Shown here piece after piece: positions 41,610-50,562 of a stretch of DNA of 64,000 bases (position 1 is the first letter of the stretch; the number at the start of each line of letters is the position of its first letter). The notes under the pieces are model-generated. The model searched no databases. It saw nothing but the letters and a program-made list of their open reading frames with translations, and had not been told where the DNA came from. This DNA is from Spirochaetota bacterium (lineage in GTDB: Bacteria > Spirochaetota > UBA12135 > COTS27 > JAFLEE01), in contig JAFLEE010000016.1 of the NCBI GenBank assembly GCA_017302015.1, positions 1-64,000 of the forward strand, written 5' to 3'. Position numbers and translations under genes: made by a program.

Positions 41610-42886
41610 GCGAGGATGCCGGCGATCGGCGCGCCGCCGCCGCCCATGAGGAAGGGCCGGCCGGCGGGGCTGACGACCTCCTTGGCGGGATCGAGGCCGA
41701 GGGCCGCGACGATCGTCGCGCTCAGGTCCATGGGGGTGGCGGGATCGCGCTTGGGTTTGCGTCCGTCCTCGTCGCTCTCGCCCCAGACCGAGCCGCCCTT
41801 GACGGCCCCGCCGGCGAGGAGCGCGCTGAAGCAATCGGGGTGGTGGTCGCGGCCCTTGCCCTCGTTGATGCGCGGCGTGCGTCCGAACTCGCTGCAGAGC
41901 ACGACGAGGGTCTCGCCCAGGAGGCCGCGGGCCTTGAGATCCTCGAGGAGCGCGCCCAAGCCCTGGTCGAGGATGGCCGCCTGCTTCTCCACCGAGGTGA
42001 AATTGTCCTGGTGGGTATCCCAATTGCCCCAGGCCACCTCGACCCACCGCACGTCGCGCTCGATGAGGCGCCGGGCCAGGAGGCATCCCTGGCCGAACCG
42101 GTTCTTCCCGTAGCCTTCCCGGGCCGCGTCGCTCTCCTTGCTCAGGTCGAAGGCCTCGAGGTCGCGGGCGTGCATGAGGGCGAGGGCCTGGTCGTAGAAC
42201 GACGCATAATCCTTCACGCCGGCCACCCGCCCCCAACGCTCGAGGTAGGGTTCGTTGAGGGCCTTCATCAGTTTGATGCGGCGCTCCACGATCTCGTGGG
42301 GAATGTACTTCGGGGGCACCACGTTGGCGAGGGCCTGCTCGGGGTCCCCGACGCGGAACGGGGCGAAGGTGTTCTCGAAGAAGCCGGCGCCGGCCACCGC
42401 GTCGCCCACGGCGACGAAGGGCGGCAGGTCTGCGTTGAGCCGGGGCGCGAACTTCGCGACCCAGGCGGCCGTGGCCGGGTGGAGCAGGCTCGACAGCGGC
42501 GGGTAGCCGGTATGGAGTTGGTAGCGCGCGCGCTCGTGGGCGCCCTCCTTGCTGTGCAGCGATCGCACGAGGGCGATCTCCTTCATCTGACCCGCCGTGC
42601 GGGCGAGGCTGGCGCCGAGGAGCACCCCGGGGACGGCGGTCTTCACCGTCTCGGTGGGGCCCTGGACCTCGCGGCCCGGCTTGGGGTCGAGGGTATCCAG
42701 GTGGCTCATGCCGCCCTGCATGTAGAGGTAGATGACGCGTTTGGCCTTGGCCCGCGAGGGGGCCGCCTGTGCGCGTAAGAAACTGGGCAGGGCCGAGACG
42801 AAGGCCAGGCCGAAGGCGGTCCGGGCGAGGTGGCGGGCGAAATCCCGTCGGGTGAGTTCGTCTTCGGTTCGTCGGATGGGGGTCAT
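41606..42886 (-). CDS. DUF1501-family Tat-exported protein (426 aa)
   Basis: An N-terminal twin-arginine motif (LTRRDFARHLARTAFG, R13-R14) and the DUF1501 signatures RVIYLYMQGGMSHLDTLDPKPG, ERDVRWVEVAWGNWDTHQDN, VVLCSEFGRTPRINEGKGRDHHPDCFSALLAGG place it in this alkaline-phosphatase-superfold family, almost always encoded beside a DUF1549/DUF1553 protein, as here. The metal ligands of phosphatases are partly recognisable (D, H in GRDHHP). The function is unknown; a sulfatase or phosphatase-like hydrolase is suggested by fold. GGAGG lies 10 nt before the ATG; it is 20 nt inside the 3' end of the DUF1549 gene's neighbourhood and probably co-transcribed. Confidence 0.87.
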   Translation of the reverse strand: MTPIRRTEDELTRRDFARHLARTAFGLAFVSALPSFLRAQAAPSRAKAKRVIYLYMQGGMSHLDTLDPKPGREVQGPTETVKTAVPGVLLGASLARTAGQMKEIALVRSLHSKEGAHERARYQLHTGYPPLSSLLHPATAAWVAKFAPRLNADLPPFVAVGDAVAGAGFFENTFAPFRVGDPEQALANVVPPKYIPHEIVERRIKLMKALNEPYLERWGRVAGVKDYASFYDQALALMHARDLEAFDLSKESDAAREGYGKNRFGQGCLLARRLIERDVRWVEVAWGNWDTHQDNFTSVEKQAAILDQGLGALLEDLKARGLLGETLVVLCSEFGRTPRINEGKGRDHHPDCFSALLAGGAVKGGSVWGESDEDGRKPKRDPATPMDLSATIVAALGLDPAKEVVSPAGRPFLMGGGGAPIAGILA

Positions 42887-42906
42887 GGTTTCTCTGCCTC
42901 CGGGCT

Positions 42907-44916
42907 TCAGGGGTAGAAGAGGAACTCGCGCTGGTTGAGGAGGGCCCACGCGATATCCTGGTTGAGCACGCCCTTGCCGCCGGAGGCCTTCATCTCCTGG
43001 GCGTAGGCGCCCAAGGCGGCGACTTCGCCCTCGGTGGGTTCTCGGGTGAAGAACCGCACATAGAACGCGCGGACGACGGCGCGCAAATCGGGGGCGTTCT
43101 TCAGTTCGACGAACAATTGGTTCTGGGGGGAGGCGGTGATGAGGCGCTGCACCTCGTTGGCGTTCATGAGGAAGAGCGCCTGGATCATGCTGGGATCCTG
43201 GTTCCCCTCGCTCACCGATTCCCGCGAGGGCACCCCGAACTGGTCGAGGAAGGTCCCGGCGCGGATGGGGGAGGGCAACTCGCAGGCGAGGGGGATGACG
43301 ACGCCCTTGTATTTTTTGTCCCCACCCGCGCCGGCCATGGGGGCCATCGTCATGCTCGGCGCCATCCCGGCGGCCATCACGCCCGGCATGGGGGTCATGG
43401 AATTGGCGGCGATCATCATGGTGCCGCCCGGGCTTTCCATCGCGGAGGCGACGCCCGCGATGGGTTTGCCCTGCATGGCCTGATCCCGCAGCATCCCCGG
43501 GGCTTCCTGGTGGGCGACCCGCCCCCCCTGGCGCTCACGGATCTTTTCGCCCTGGAAGAGGGCGGCCATGCTGTCCCAGAGCTGCTCGGCGCTCATGCGG
43601 CGGAGGGGGTGGCTCACGAGGCGGTACTTATGCCACGTGACGGTCTCGGGGGCGGTGGCGAGGCCGTAGACGCGGGAGGCCGCGATGGCCGCGGTGTAGA
43701 CCTTGAGATTATAGTGGCTGGAGACCATCAGGTTCGTCAGGGCCGCGAGTACTTCGGGGGCGCTGGCCTTATTGTCGGGGCTCAGGTCGTCGACGGGCTC
43801 GATGAGCCCGATGCCGATGAGGCGCTTCCACAGGCGGTTGGCGATGCTGCGGGTGAAGTTCGGATTCTCGGGGGAGGTGAGCCACTGGGCGAATTGCGCG
43901 CGCCGGGGCTGGTCGGGGTCGAGGACGACCTGGGGACCGAAGAGGGTGGCGGGGCGCACGGCCTTGCCCGCCTCGTTGCTGTCGTAGACGTAATTGGCCG
44001 GGAGTTTCAATTCGCGGCCGCGCACGTCCGAGAGGATCCAGGGCTCCTCCCGTTGGCGGCGGCGGATCTCGGCGATCATCTGGGGCGTCTTGTCGGGGGC
44101 CTTCTCCTCCTCGCGCAGGAGTTTCATCACCGCGGGGTCCTTCGTCAGGTTCAGTTCGGAGAAGAACGCGGCCATCTGGTAGAATTGCTTCTGGGTCCAA
44201 GGTTCGAACTTGGCGTTGTGGCACATGGCGCAGCCCACCTGGCTGGAGAGGAACACGGTGGCCGTCTGGCTGAAATGGTCGAGGATGCCCTGCATCTGGT
44301 CGCGCAGCACGAAGCCGGCGGCGCCGTTCTCCTCGCTCGCCTTGCCGTCGGCGGCGACGAGGCGGCGGACGAACTCGTCGTAGGGCATGTTCTCGCGCAG
44401 CGCCGCCTTGACCCAGAACTCGTAGCTGCGGTTGGGGATGCCGTTGCCGGGATTCGCGGTCGGGATGCGCAGGAGACCCGCCCAGAGATTATAGAAGTGG
44501 TCCACGTACCCCTCGCTCCGCACCAGGGCGAGGGCGGTCCGGAAGCGGCGGTCGGGGCCCGAGTCCGCGAGGAAGGCGGCGTACTCCCCGGCGGTGGGGA
44601 TGCGCCCCGCGAGGTCGAGGGTGACGCGGCGCAGGTAGACCTCGTCGGGGGCGGCTCCGGCGGGCACGAGGCCCAGGCGCTTCCAATACGCCGCGACGGC
44701 CGCATCGATGGAGGCGGCGCCGCGACGGACGGCCTCGGCGTCGACGGCGGCGTTCGATCTCCACGCGTCGCCGAGGGTCTCTGTCTGGTGGGGAAACGCC
44801 TCCCCCGGTTTACCTCGGGCGATCCCCTTCTGTTCCTTGGCGCCCTGGAGCGCGGCGAGGAGCAGGATGGACGGGATGAGGAAGCGCAGGGCGCGGCGAG
44901 GAGCGGCTTGGTTCAT
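42907..44916 (-). CDS. DUF1549/DUF1553 (PSD1-type) protein with c-type heme motif and Met-rich insert (669 aa)
   Basis: A signal anchor (residues ~9-26) precedes DUF1549 (~70-270) with DEVYLRRVTLDLAGRIPTAGEYAAFLAD and a single C-x-x-C-H (C229-A-M-C232-H233) that would bind one heme c. DUF1553 (~350-669) begins AQWLTSPENPNFTRSIANRLWKRLIGIGLIEP. Between conserved blocks, residues 481-530 (43327-43476) are Met/Ala/Gly/Pro-rich with 11 methionines in 50 residues, which I do not recognise from this family. The usual N-terminal cytochrome-like PSCyt1 domain is absent. ATG 44916 has GGGAG 5 nt upstream, and a TATATT box lies at 44939-44934. The role is unknown; it is thought to work with the DUF1501 partner on sulfated or complex polymers. 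Confidence 0.87.
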   Translation of the reverse strand: MNQAAPRRALRFLIPSILLLAALQGAKEQKGIARGKPGEAFPHQTETLGDAWRSNAAVDAEAVRRGAASIDAAVAAYWKRLGLVPAGAAPDEVYLRRVTLDLAGRIPTAGEYAAFLADSGPDRRFRTALALVRSEGYVDHFYNLWAGLLRIPTANPGNGIPNRSYEFWVKAALRENMPYDEFVRRLVAADGKASEENGAAGFVLRDQMQGILDHFSQTATVFLSSQVGCAMCHNAKFEPWTQKQFYQMAAFFSELNLTKDPAVMKLLREEEKAPDKTPQMIAEIRRRQREEPWILSDVRGRELKLPANYVYDSNEAGKAVRPATLFGPQVVLDPDQPRRAQFAQWLTSPENPNFTRSIANRLWKRLIGIGLIEPVDDLSPDNKASAPEVLAALTNLMVSSHYNLKVYTAAIAASRVYGLATAPETVTWHKYRLVSHPLRRMSAEQLWDSMAALFQGEKIRERQGGRVAHQEAPGMLRDQAMQGKPIAGVASAMESPGGTMMIAANSMTPMPGVMAAGMAPSMTMAPMAGAGGDKKYKGVVIPLACELPSPIRAGTFLDQFGVPSRESVSEGNQDPSMIQALFLMNANEVQRLITASPQNQLFVELKNAPDLRAVVRAFYVRFFTREPTEGEVAALGAYAQEMKASGGKGVLNQDIAWALLNQREFLFYP

Positions 44917-45125
44917 GGGGACTCCCGATCCTCAATATAACTCTCCTCGGAAGTCCGGATGAAATCGGTTCTCGATGGATAATGATCGAACCTTTTCGCT
45001 CCCCGTTTTTAAAAAGTTTCGATGATTCGGATGAGTCATGGGGGATATATCTGGCCAGAGTCACTCCTTCCTGACGCTCTCACAAAAAAACAGGATGCGA
45101 TGGGCGAAAGCCATTCCAACCAACG

Positions 45126-45155
45126 CAAATAAAACCCTTCGGGCCTTTCGGGGTT
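45126..45155 (-). terminator. Orphan leftward terminator-like hairpin
   Basis: On the minus strand a 5-bp stem AACCC/GGGTT encloses a GC-rich loop and is followed immediately by TTTTATTT. No gene directly upstream on that strand is supported, so a small RNA or a decayed gene could be its source. Confidence 0.35.
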
Positions 45156-45693
45156 CTTCATGATTCCACGCTCAGAATTTGGCTTCGATCCATTCAAGCG
45201 GAAGCTCTGTTTAGGATGGGTCGTTATAAACGAGTCGATTTGGGGAGGCTCGAAATCTCGTGGGAAGTGACTCGGAGCTCCATTACTCGCCAGCGGCACG
45301 TTCTTTTTGCCCGAGAAAACTCGATCCAAAGCCTGTCTTGGATTCAATCCGGTTTCGCCGAGGAATGCCTGCGAACAGGGACACCTCCCTCCGTGCTTCC
45401 CTGATTCGATCCTCCCTTGGATCCCGGCCTAAGCGAGGCTCATTGGGCGGCGAAATGCACATCGGCGTGCGGGGCGAAGTGAGACAAATTCCCGTTCCTG
45501 GCGGGCACGATGAAACGGTACGTCTTAGCCCCATTTGTGAATCGTCAGGTAAAGACCGCTTAAAACAGGTGACGACGATTTGTCTTACGCCTTTTGGTGG
45601 GAAGATCCGGGAAATATCCCCATTTATAGAGGTAAGTGATACAGGATCCTTGGTAGATGGAAATGGAAAAAATCATCGGCTAAAAAAATTAAA

Positions 45694-45737
45694 ATATTAA
45701 AAAATGTATTGACATATTAAAATATATTGCCTAAAAT
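45694..45737 (+). promoter_or_regulatory. Strong AT-rich promoter of the DUF2089 operon with paired direct repeats
   Basis: TTGACA (45709-45714), 17 nt, TAAAAT (45732-45737): close to consensus. Two exact copies of ATATTAAAA (45694-45702 and 45714-45722) start 20 bp apart, two helical turns, flanking and following the -35. They are candidate sites for the DUF2089 protein or another repressor. The -10 ends 6 nt before the GTG start. Confidence 0.7.
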
Positions 45738-45743
45738 TTCTCT

Positions 45744-46142
45744 GTGAGTCAAACAGCATTTAGCAGCCTTTCCTGTCCTTCCTGCAGCAAGAATCTGAAG
45801 GTTCGCCTTTTGGTCTGCGATGATTGCGGGGTCAAGGTCGAGGGCGATTTCCAGCCCAACGAGTTCGCGACCCTGCCGGCGGAAGACCTCCATTTCCTGC
45901 GGGTTTTCGTCCAAAGCGAGGGCCGCGTCCGCGAGATGGAGACGGCCCTGGGCCTCAGCTACCCGACGATCCGCACCCGCTTGGCCGCCCTCAAGGCCAA
46001 GCTCGCTCCGGCGGCGGGGGGAGAGCCGGAGCGCGACCCGCGGGAAGAAAAAATCCGCGCCATCCTCGGCGAACTCGCAAAGGGGAAAGTCCCCTTCGAG
46101 AAAGCCCTCGCCCAAATCCAAGAACTCAAGAAAACCCCATGA
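45744..46142 (+). CDS. DUF2089 zinc-ribbon/HTH regulator (132 aa)
   Basis: A zinc ribbon with two Cys pairs (C11-x2-C14, C25-x2-C28) is followed by a sigma-like helix-turn-helix (LPAEDLHFLRVFVQSEGRVREMETALGLSYPTIRTRLAALKAKL), the DUF2089 layout. The last ~30 residues (EEKIRAILGELAKGKVPFEKAL) form a SHOCT-like helical pair, also found at the start of the next protein. Start is GTG 45744; the -10 box ends 6 nt before it, so translation is predicted to be leaderless. Its stop overlaps the next ATG (ATGA). In Bacillota, DUF2089 genes sit beside DUF4097 envelope-stress proteins; a comparable sensing role is inferred, with autoregulation through the repeats in the promoter. Confidence 0.85.
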   Translation: MSQTAFSSLSCPSCSKNLKVRLLVCDDCGVKVEGDFQPNEFATLPAEDLHFLRVFVQSEGRVREMETALGLSYPTIRTRLAALKAKLAPAAGGEPERDPREEKIRAILGELAKGKVPFEKALAQIQELKKTP

Positions 46143-47308
46143 AAAAAACCAAGACCGCGCGAAAACCGAAGCGAAAGGCCGCCCCCGAGGAGAAACCCAT
46201 GCCCACCACCGCCGCCGATGAACCGGCCACCGTCGCCCCCCCCGCCATGAAGCAGATCCTCGAGATGGTGCGCGCCGGCACCCTGACCGACGAACAGGCC
46301 GCCGCCCTCCTCGCCGAAATCGGCGGAAGCGGGGCCGCGTCTCCCGCCCGAGAATCCGCCGGGGAAACGGGGGCCGGCCGGCCCGTCGATATGGGAAGCC
46401 TCCTCTCCAATTCCATCGGCCGCCTCTTCGCCGGCGATGCCCTCCATAACCGGATGAAGGGCTCGAACGTGGAATCGCCCGAGGGCGTCGACTACGTCTT
46501 CAAGGACAATGAAATCGTCATGTCCAATATCCGCGGGATCCTATTTCGCAGGGCCTCTTTCGAACGCAACCGATTGACGGCCTCCAACGTGAAGGAGATC
46601 CTGGTGGAGGATGGGGCCCTCGCCGACGGGTCGCTTAAGATGTCCAACTTGAAAGAGGTGTCCATCCGATCATCCAGCGCCCGCGGCCTCGCGCTCACGG
46701 CCTCCAATATCCGCGAACTGGTCATGAAGAACCGCAGCCTCCTCGACGGGATCGAATTGCGCGCTTCCTCGATCAACGAATGGTCCCTCGACGAGGGCTC
46801 GGTCGAGGCCCTCGACCTCAAGGAATCCTCGATGAAGGACGTGTCCGTGGCCAAGAGTTCTTGGCGCCGTTCCTTCGTCCAGTTCGCCTCGATGGCCGAT
46901 CTCCGCCTCTCGGGATCCGACCTCCAGGAGACCCAATTCCTCGCCTGCGAGCTCCGGGATGTTCTCATCGAGGATTCCCAAATTCGCTCCAGCCTCGTCC
47001 ACTCGCTCCCGGCGAAGGATCTGTCCTTCCGCGGCTGCCGCTTCGACGACGTGCACCTCATCGCCGGCGACGGTTGGCGGCGGCAAAAGTATGATACGGT
47101 GGCCTTCGAGGCCTGCCAATTCAAGCGGGTGCTCTTCTCGAATTGCCGCTTCGAGAAGGTGGTGTTCTCCAACATCACCGCGGAAAACGTCCAACTCGAG
47201 GGCGTGGTCCTCAAGAACCAGCGCATCGACGGGAACGAGGCCTTCCTGCGCCTCGCCAGCCCCCGCGCCGAATCGGCGAACGAGGGCGCCGGGGCGAAAA
47301 AAGGATGA
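46139..47308 (+). CDS. SHOCT-like plus pentapeptide-like beta-helix protein (389 aa)
   Basis: A basic tail (residues 1-15) and Pro/Ala-rich linker precede a SHOCT-like segment (residues ~37-62: MKQILEMVRAGTLTDEQAAALLAEI), then ~270 residues with a recurring short hydrophobic-centred repeat (SNIRGILFRRASFERNRLTASNVKEILVEDGAL...; FSNCRFEKVVFSNITAENVQLEGVVL) typical of pentapeptide or bactofilin-like right-handed solenoids. It has no signal peptide. Translationally coupled to the DUF2089 gene through an ATGA overlap. A cytoplasmic scaffold that reports to or is controlled by the regulator is my inference; no catalytic residues are seen. It occupies the position held by DUF4097 proteins in similar operons of other bacteria. 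Confidence 0.75.
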   Translation: MKKTKTARKPKRKAAPEEKPMPTTAADEPATVAPPAMKQILEMVRAGTLTDEQAAALLAEIGGSGAASPARESAGETGAGRPVDMGSLLSNSIGRLFAGDALHNRMKGSNVESPEGVDYVFKDNEIVMSNIRGILFRRASFERNRLTASNVKEILVEDGALADGSLKMSNLKEVSIRSSSARGLALTASNIRELVMKNRSLLDGIELRASSINEWSLDEGSVEALDLKESSMKDVSVAKSSWRRSFVQFASMADLRLSGSDLQETQFLACELRDVLIEDSQIRSSLVHSLPAKDLSFRGCRFDDVHLIAGDGWRRQKYDTVAFEACQFKRVLFSNCRFEKVVFSNITAENVQLEGVVLKNQRIDGNEAFLRLASPRAESANEGAGAKKG

Positions 47309-47358
47309 AGAAGCGGCCCACGCGTTCCCGCGGAGCGCCCCTAGACAGGGCCTGGGGC

Positions 47359-48594
47359 TCAGTCCCGTTGGATCCCGCGACTACGGGGGCGTTTTTCCTT
47401 CCGTTTCGTGCTTGGCGCCTGATGGCGGCGGGCGACGGGCCGGTGGGGGGATTCCAGCACGGGCACCGGGGCGCGGTGCAAGCGCCTCCAGAGAAGGGTG
47501 AGCGCGCCCATGCCGAGGAGCCCGGCGAGCAGGGCCAATTGGAACGCCGGCCCCGAGGCCAGCGGCGCCCCTGAAAGGGTCGGTTCCCGCAGCGCCGCCC
47601 GGGCGGCTGCATCCCCGCCCGCCTTGCGGTGGCTGGCGATTTCCTCCTCGATGCGGGCGAGTTCCCTTTTGAGGGCGCGCAGGTCGCGTTCGTGGTCGGC
47701 TCGCGTCAGGGAAGAAACGGCCTGGTCCCGCGCCTGGCTCGCCTCGCGGGCGAGGCGGGCGATTTCGGCCTCTTGGGACGCCACCAAACGCTCGAGTTGG
47801 TCGATATGGTCGCGATTGGAGCGGTCCTCCCGGCGGGTCCCTTCGGCGAGCGCTTGAAGCGCTGCCGAGGGGTCGACGCTTCGTGCGGTGGCCACTTCTC
47901 GGGTGAGCCGCGCGACATCTTCGCGGAACGCGGCCATTTCGCGCTCCAGCTGGCCGCGTTCGGCGGCCTCGACGGCCCGTTCATTGGACCAGCGGGAAAT
48001 CACGGCGCTCCATTCGGCCGGGCGGGGATCGGAAACCCTACCTTGGAGCCGGTCGAGGGCCGCGGTGAGCGAGTCGCTCCGTTGGTTCTCGCCGTCGGCA
48101 ATCCTCGCCGCCACGAAGGCGCGGGTGGCCGAAATTTGGCCCGAGAGTTCGACGAGGGTCCGGGCGGCTTGCTGGTGGAGTCCGGTCAGATAGGCACCCA
48201 GGGAGATCGCGCCCAGTTTCCGGCAGCGCACGACCGGGCTATCGCCGGACGCCAGGACGGGGAACCGATTGGTGAGTTTCGCCAGATCGCCGACGGGCCG
48301 GTCCTTCCGCGCCGCGAGGGCGCGCGCTAGCGAATCCAGTCGGGGGGCCACCCGGTCGAATTCGGCCAGGGCCAGGCCGGCTTGGTTGGTCAGCAGGTGC
48401 CCGTAGGCCGCGTCGATGCCGTCTCGTAAATCGCAGAATTCATTGATCGAGGGGGTTTCCGACGCCTTCACGCTTTCGCCGAAAAGCAGCCGTGAGACGG
48501 CGAGGAACGCGATCGCCCAGAGGCCCCAGCGAACCTTCGCCCCGAATCCCCCCGCTGTGAAAAAGCCGAACCGGTTGGAAAGCCTTGGCCCCAT
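47359..48594 (-). CDS. Two-helix membrane protein with large coiled coil (411 aa)
   Basis: I do not recognise this protein. It has an N-terminal hydrophobic segment (residues ~22-40, WGLWAIAFLAVSRLLFG), a helical region (~45-170), a heptad-rich coiled coil (~205-325, ending HERDLRALKRELARIEEEIASHRK), a second hydrophobic segment (~345-367, AFQLALLAGLLGMGALTLLWRRL) and a basic C-terminal tail of ~40 residues. Most of the protein would lie between the two helices, outside the membrane. ATG 48594 has a weak GGGGGA upstream. It is convergent with the pentapeptide-like gene. A structural or polymer-binding role is possible. Confidence 0.6.
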   Translation of the reverse strand: MGPRLSNRFGFFTAGGFGAKVRWGLWAIAFLAVSRLLFGESVKASETPSINEFCDLRDGIDAAYGHLLTNQAGLALAEFDRVAPRLDSLARALAARKDRPVGDLAKLTNRFPVLASGDSPVVRCRKLGAISLGAYLTGLHQQAARTLVELSGQISATRAFVAARIADGENQRSDSLTAALDRLQGRVSDPRPAEWSAVISRWSNERAVEAAERGQLEREMAAFREDVARLTREVATARSVDPSAALQALAEGTRREDRSNRDHIDQLERLVASQEAEIARLAREASQARDQAVSSLTRADHERDLRALKRELARIEEEIASHRKAGGDAAARAALREPTLSGAPLASGPAFQLALLAGLLGMGALTLLWRRLHRAPVPVLESPHRPVARRHQAPSTKRKEKRPRSRGIQRD

Positions 48595-48810
48595 GGAATC
48601 CCCCGTTGCCGCCAGAGATTTTCAAGCCTCCACGGGAGCATGGGCAATCTGAAACACGATCTCAACCTGATTTACCGGGTATTTCGGACTCGGATTCGCT
48701 CGGAATCTTTTTCATTTTTCCCGGGTGACGCGTTCTCCCCCCGCCTGGGGCAACAGGGAACGCCCTTCGCCAGGAAGAAGCGCGCCCGGAGCGGTTAGGG
48801 ATGGGGCCGC

Positions 48811-50325
48811 TTAGCGGTTCGAGATCGCGTAGACGATCCCGTAGGTCGGCACGTAGAGCGAACGATTGGCGGCGATGGGCATGCCGGTGAGTTCCTTGCG
48901 CATGCCGGCCTGGGAGAGCAGGTTGAGGGTCCGGCCCTGGGCGAAGATGTAGAAGCGGCCGGCCTTATTGCCCACGAAGACCTTACCGTCGGCGACCAGG
49001 GTGGTCTGCCAGATGGCCGCGCCGGTATCGTAGACCCACTGGGGCGCGCCGGTTTGGGCGTCGAGGCAATGCACCTTCCCGCCCAGATCCGCGAAATAGA
49101 GGAGCCCGCCCTGGATCGCCGCGGTGGAGACGCTCTGGCTGCAATTCGTGTAGGCCCAGACCGGCCCGGCCGCGGTGAGGTCGCCGCGCCCCTTCGGTTC
49201 GAGGCAGACGAGGATGCCGGGCCGGTTGCGGTGGCTCCAGTCTTCGCCGGTGGCGGCGTAGACCCGATTCCCCACCGCGACGGGGCTCGCGATGATTTCG
49301 CTGGGCTTCGCCCCCGCGCCGCGCCAAGCGTTCAGATTGAAGGACCAGAGTTTCTTGAGGAGGGCGGGGGAGCCCGGGGCCGGTTTGGGATCGAAGGCGT
49401 AGAGCACGCCGTCGCCGCCGCCGAAGAGCACCTGCGCCTCGCCGCTGATGACCCCGAGGGCCGGCGTGCACCAGGTGCCGTGGGGGATGCGCGGGCCGAT
49501 ATTCTCGCCGTCCTGCCCGACGAGGGCGCCGGTCTTCTTGTCGAGGGCGATGAGCGAGGGCACGTTCGACCAGGGGCTGGGCTTCAGGTGCTCGCGGGTG
49601 AGGCCGATGCCCGTGTTGACGAAGAGGAGCTCGCCCACGAGGAGCGGGCTGCTGGAGTAGCCGTCGTGGGGCTTGCAGCCCGTGCTCTTCTCGAGGTCGA
49701 AGCGCCAGAGGATATCGCCGTCTTTCGCGTCGAGGGCGGTGGGCGCGCCTCCCCCGCAGAGTTCGGCCTCGTTGGTGAAGGGCCCGTCGTTGCCGTCGGC
49801 GAGCCCCTTCATGTCGACGCAGAAGACCTCGGCGTTATAGCCCGCGAAATAGGCCCGGCCGGATTCGATGGTGGGCGAGGAGCAGATGCCCAGGGAGATC
49901 TCGGAGAGGAAGGTATTGCTCGCGCCGATGCGGGGAATGCTCAGGTGCCAGAGCAGGCGCCCCGACGATTCGTCGAAGCAGAGGAGAGACCCGCGGTCCC
50001 CCTGGTACTTGGGGATGTTCACGTAGCGCGTCGTGCCGACGAGGAGCCGACCCTCCGAGACCACCGGGGTTCCGTAGGAGAGATAGCCCGTATAGGCGGC
50101 CCATTTCACGTTGCGGGACGCCCCCGCCTCGAAATAGCCCGTGTTGCTCGAGAAGGCGGTGTGGAAGGAGGACGGCAGGTTGGTTTCGTCGCTGACCGGG
50201 TTGCGGTCGGGGGTGCGCCCCCAGGTCGTCCAGTCACCGGCCGGAAGGCAGGCGAGGAGCGAGAGGACCGCGAGGATGGGCGGGAGGGAGGGGCGGCGAC
50301 CTGCGCTGTTTTGGATGTATTTCAT
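48811..50325 (-). CDS. Exported PQQ-type beta-propeller protein (504 aa)
   Basis: A signal peptide with possible lipobox (LAVLSLLAC) is followed by repeated outer-membrane assembly/quinoprotein-like blades: LLCFDESSGRLLWHL, ALDAKDGDILWRFDLE, ALDKKTGALVGQDG, YAFDPKPAPGSPALLKKLWSFNL, HCLDAQTGAPQWVYDTG. The A-x-D-x-x-T/S-G-x-x-x-W blade motif is that of PQQ-like domains, here likely an eight-bladed propeller. The enzymatic Asp/Glu and Ca ligands of true PQQ dehydrogenases are not evident, so it may bind carbohydrate or protein. ATG 50325 is preferred for the signal peptide; no strong ribosome binding site is seen. The substrate or partner is unknown. Confidence 0.82.
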   Translation of the reverse strand: MKYIQNSAGRRPSLPPILAVLSLLACLPAGDWTTWGRTPDRNPVSDETNLPSSFHTAFSSNTGYFEAGASRNVKWAAYTGYLSYGTPVVSEGRLLVGTTRYVNIPKYQGDRGSLLCFDESSGRLLWHLSIPRIGASNTFLSEISLGICSSPTIESGRAYFAGYNAEVFCVDMKGLADGNDGPFTNEAELCGGGAPTALDAKDGDILWRFDLEKSTGCKPHDGYSSSPLLVGELLFVNTGIGLTREHLKPSPWSNVPSLIALDKKTGALVGQDGENIGPRIPHGTWCTPALGVISGEAQVLFGGGDGVLYAFDPKPAPGSPALLKKLWSFNLNAWRGAGAKPSEIIASPVAVGNRVYAATGEDWSHRNRPGILVCLEPKGRGDLTAAGPVWAYTNCSQSVSTAAIQGGLLYFADLGGKVHCLDAQTGAPQWVYDTGAAIWQTTLVADGKVFVGNKAGRFYIFAQGRTLNLLSQAGMRKELTGMPIAANRSLYVPTYGIVYAISNR

Positions 50326-50562
50326 GGGAAAGTTCGCCCGGAAGCTTACGATGAATCGTTGCAGCCAGCGCCAAAATCCTTCAAAAATCCGGTCAAACGG
50401 GGTGTCGCGTCGCTCCCCTCCCCGCAACCCACGAGGGAAGCGGGAATCGAGGGTAAGTGATCCCCCGGCAAAAATGGCCATCGGGGCGAGTTCGCGCCGA
50501 AACCTGAAAAGGATCTTCCCCAGGGCCGATGAAGCCCCGAGTGCCGCCTCCGGGATGGGGCG

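Larger units (their letters stand above)
44917..45743. other. AT-rich intergenic region with an orphan terminator
   Basis: About 830 bases with clearly lower GC than the rest of the window and no supported gene. Open frames 45260-45700 (+) and 45283-45534 (-) have no ribosome binding site or recognisable product. A terminator-like hairpin (AACCC / GGGTT, 45133-45155) is followed on the minus strand by TTTTATTT (45134-45127), as if a short leftward transcript ended here. The right end holds the DUF2089 promoter. Confidence 0.4.

Noticed and set aside
45260-45700. Possible 146-residue basic protein in the AT-rich gap
   Set aside because: Its codons do not resemble those of neighbouring genes, there is no ribosome binding site, and the frame crosses the DUF2089 promoter region.
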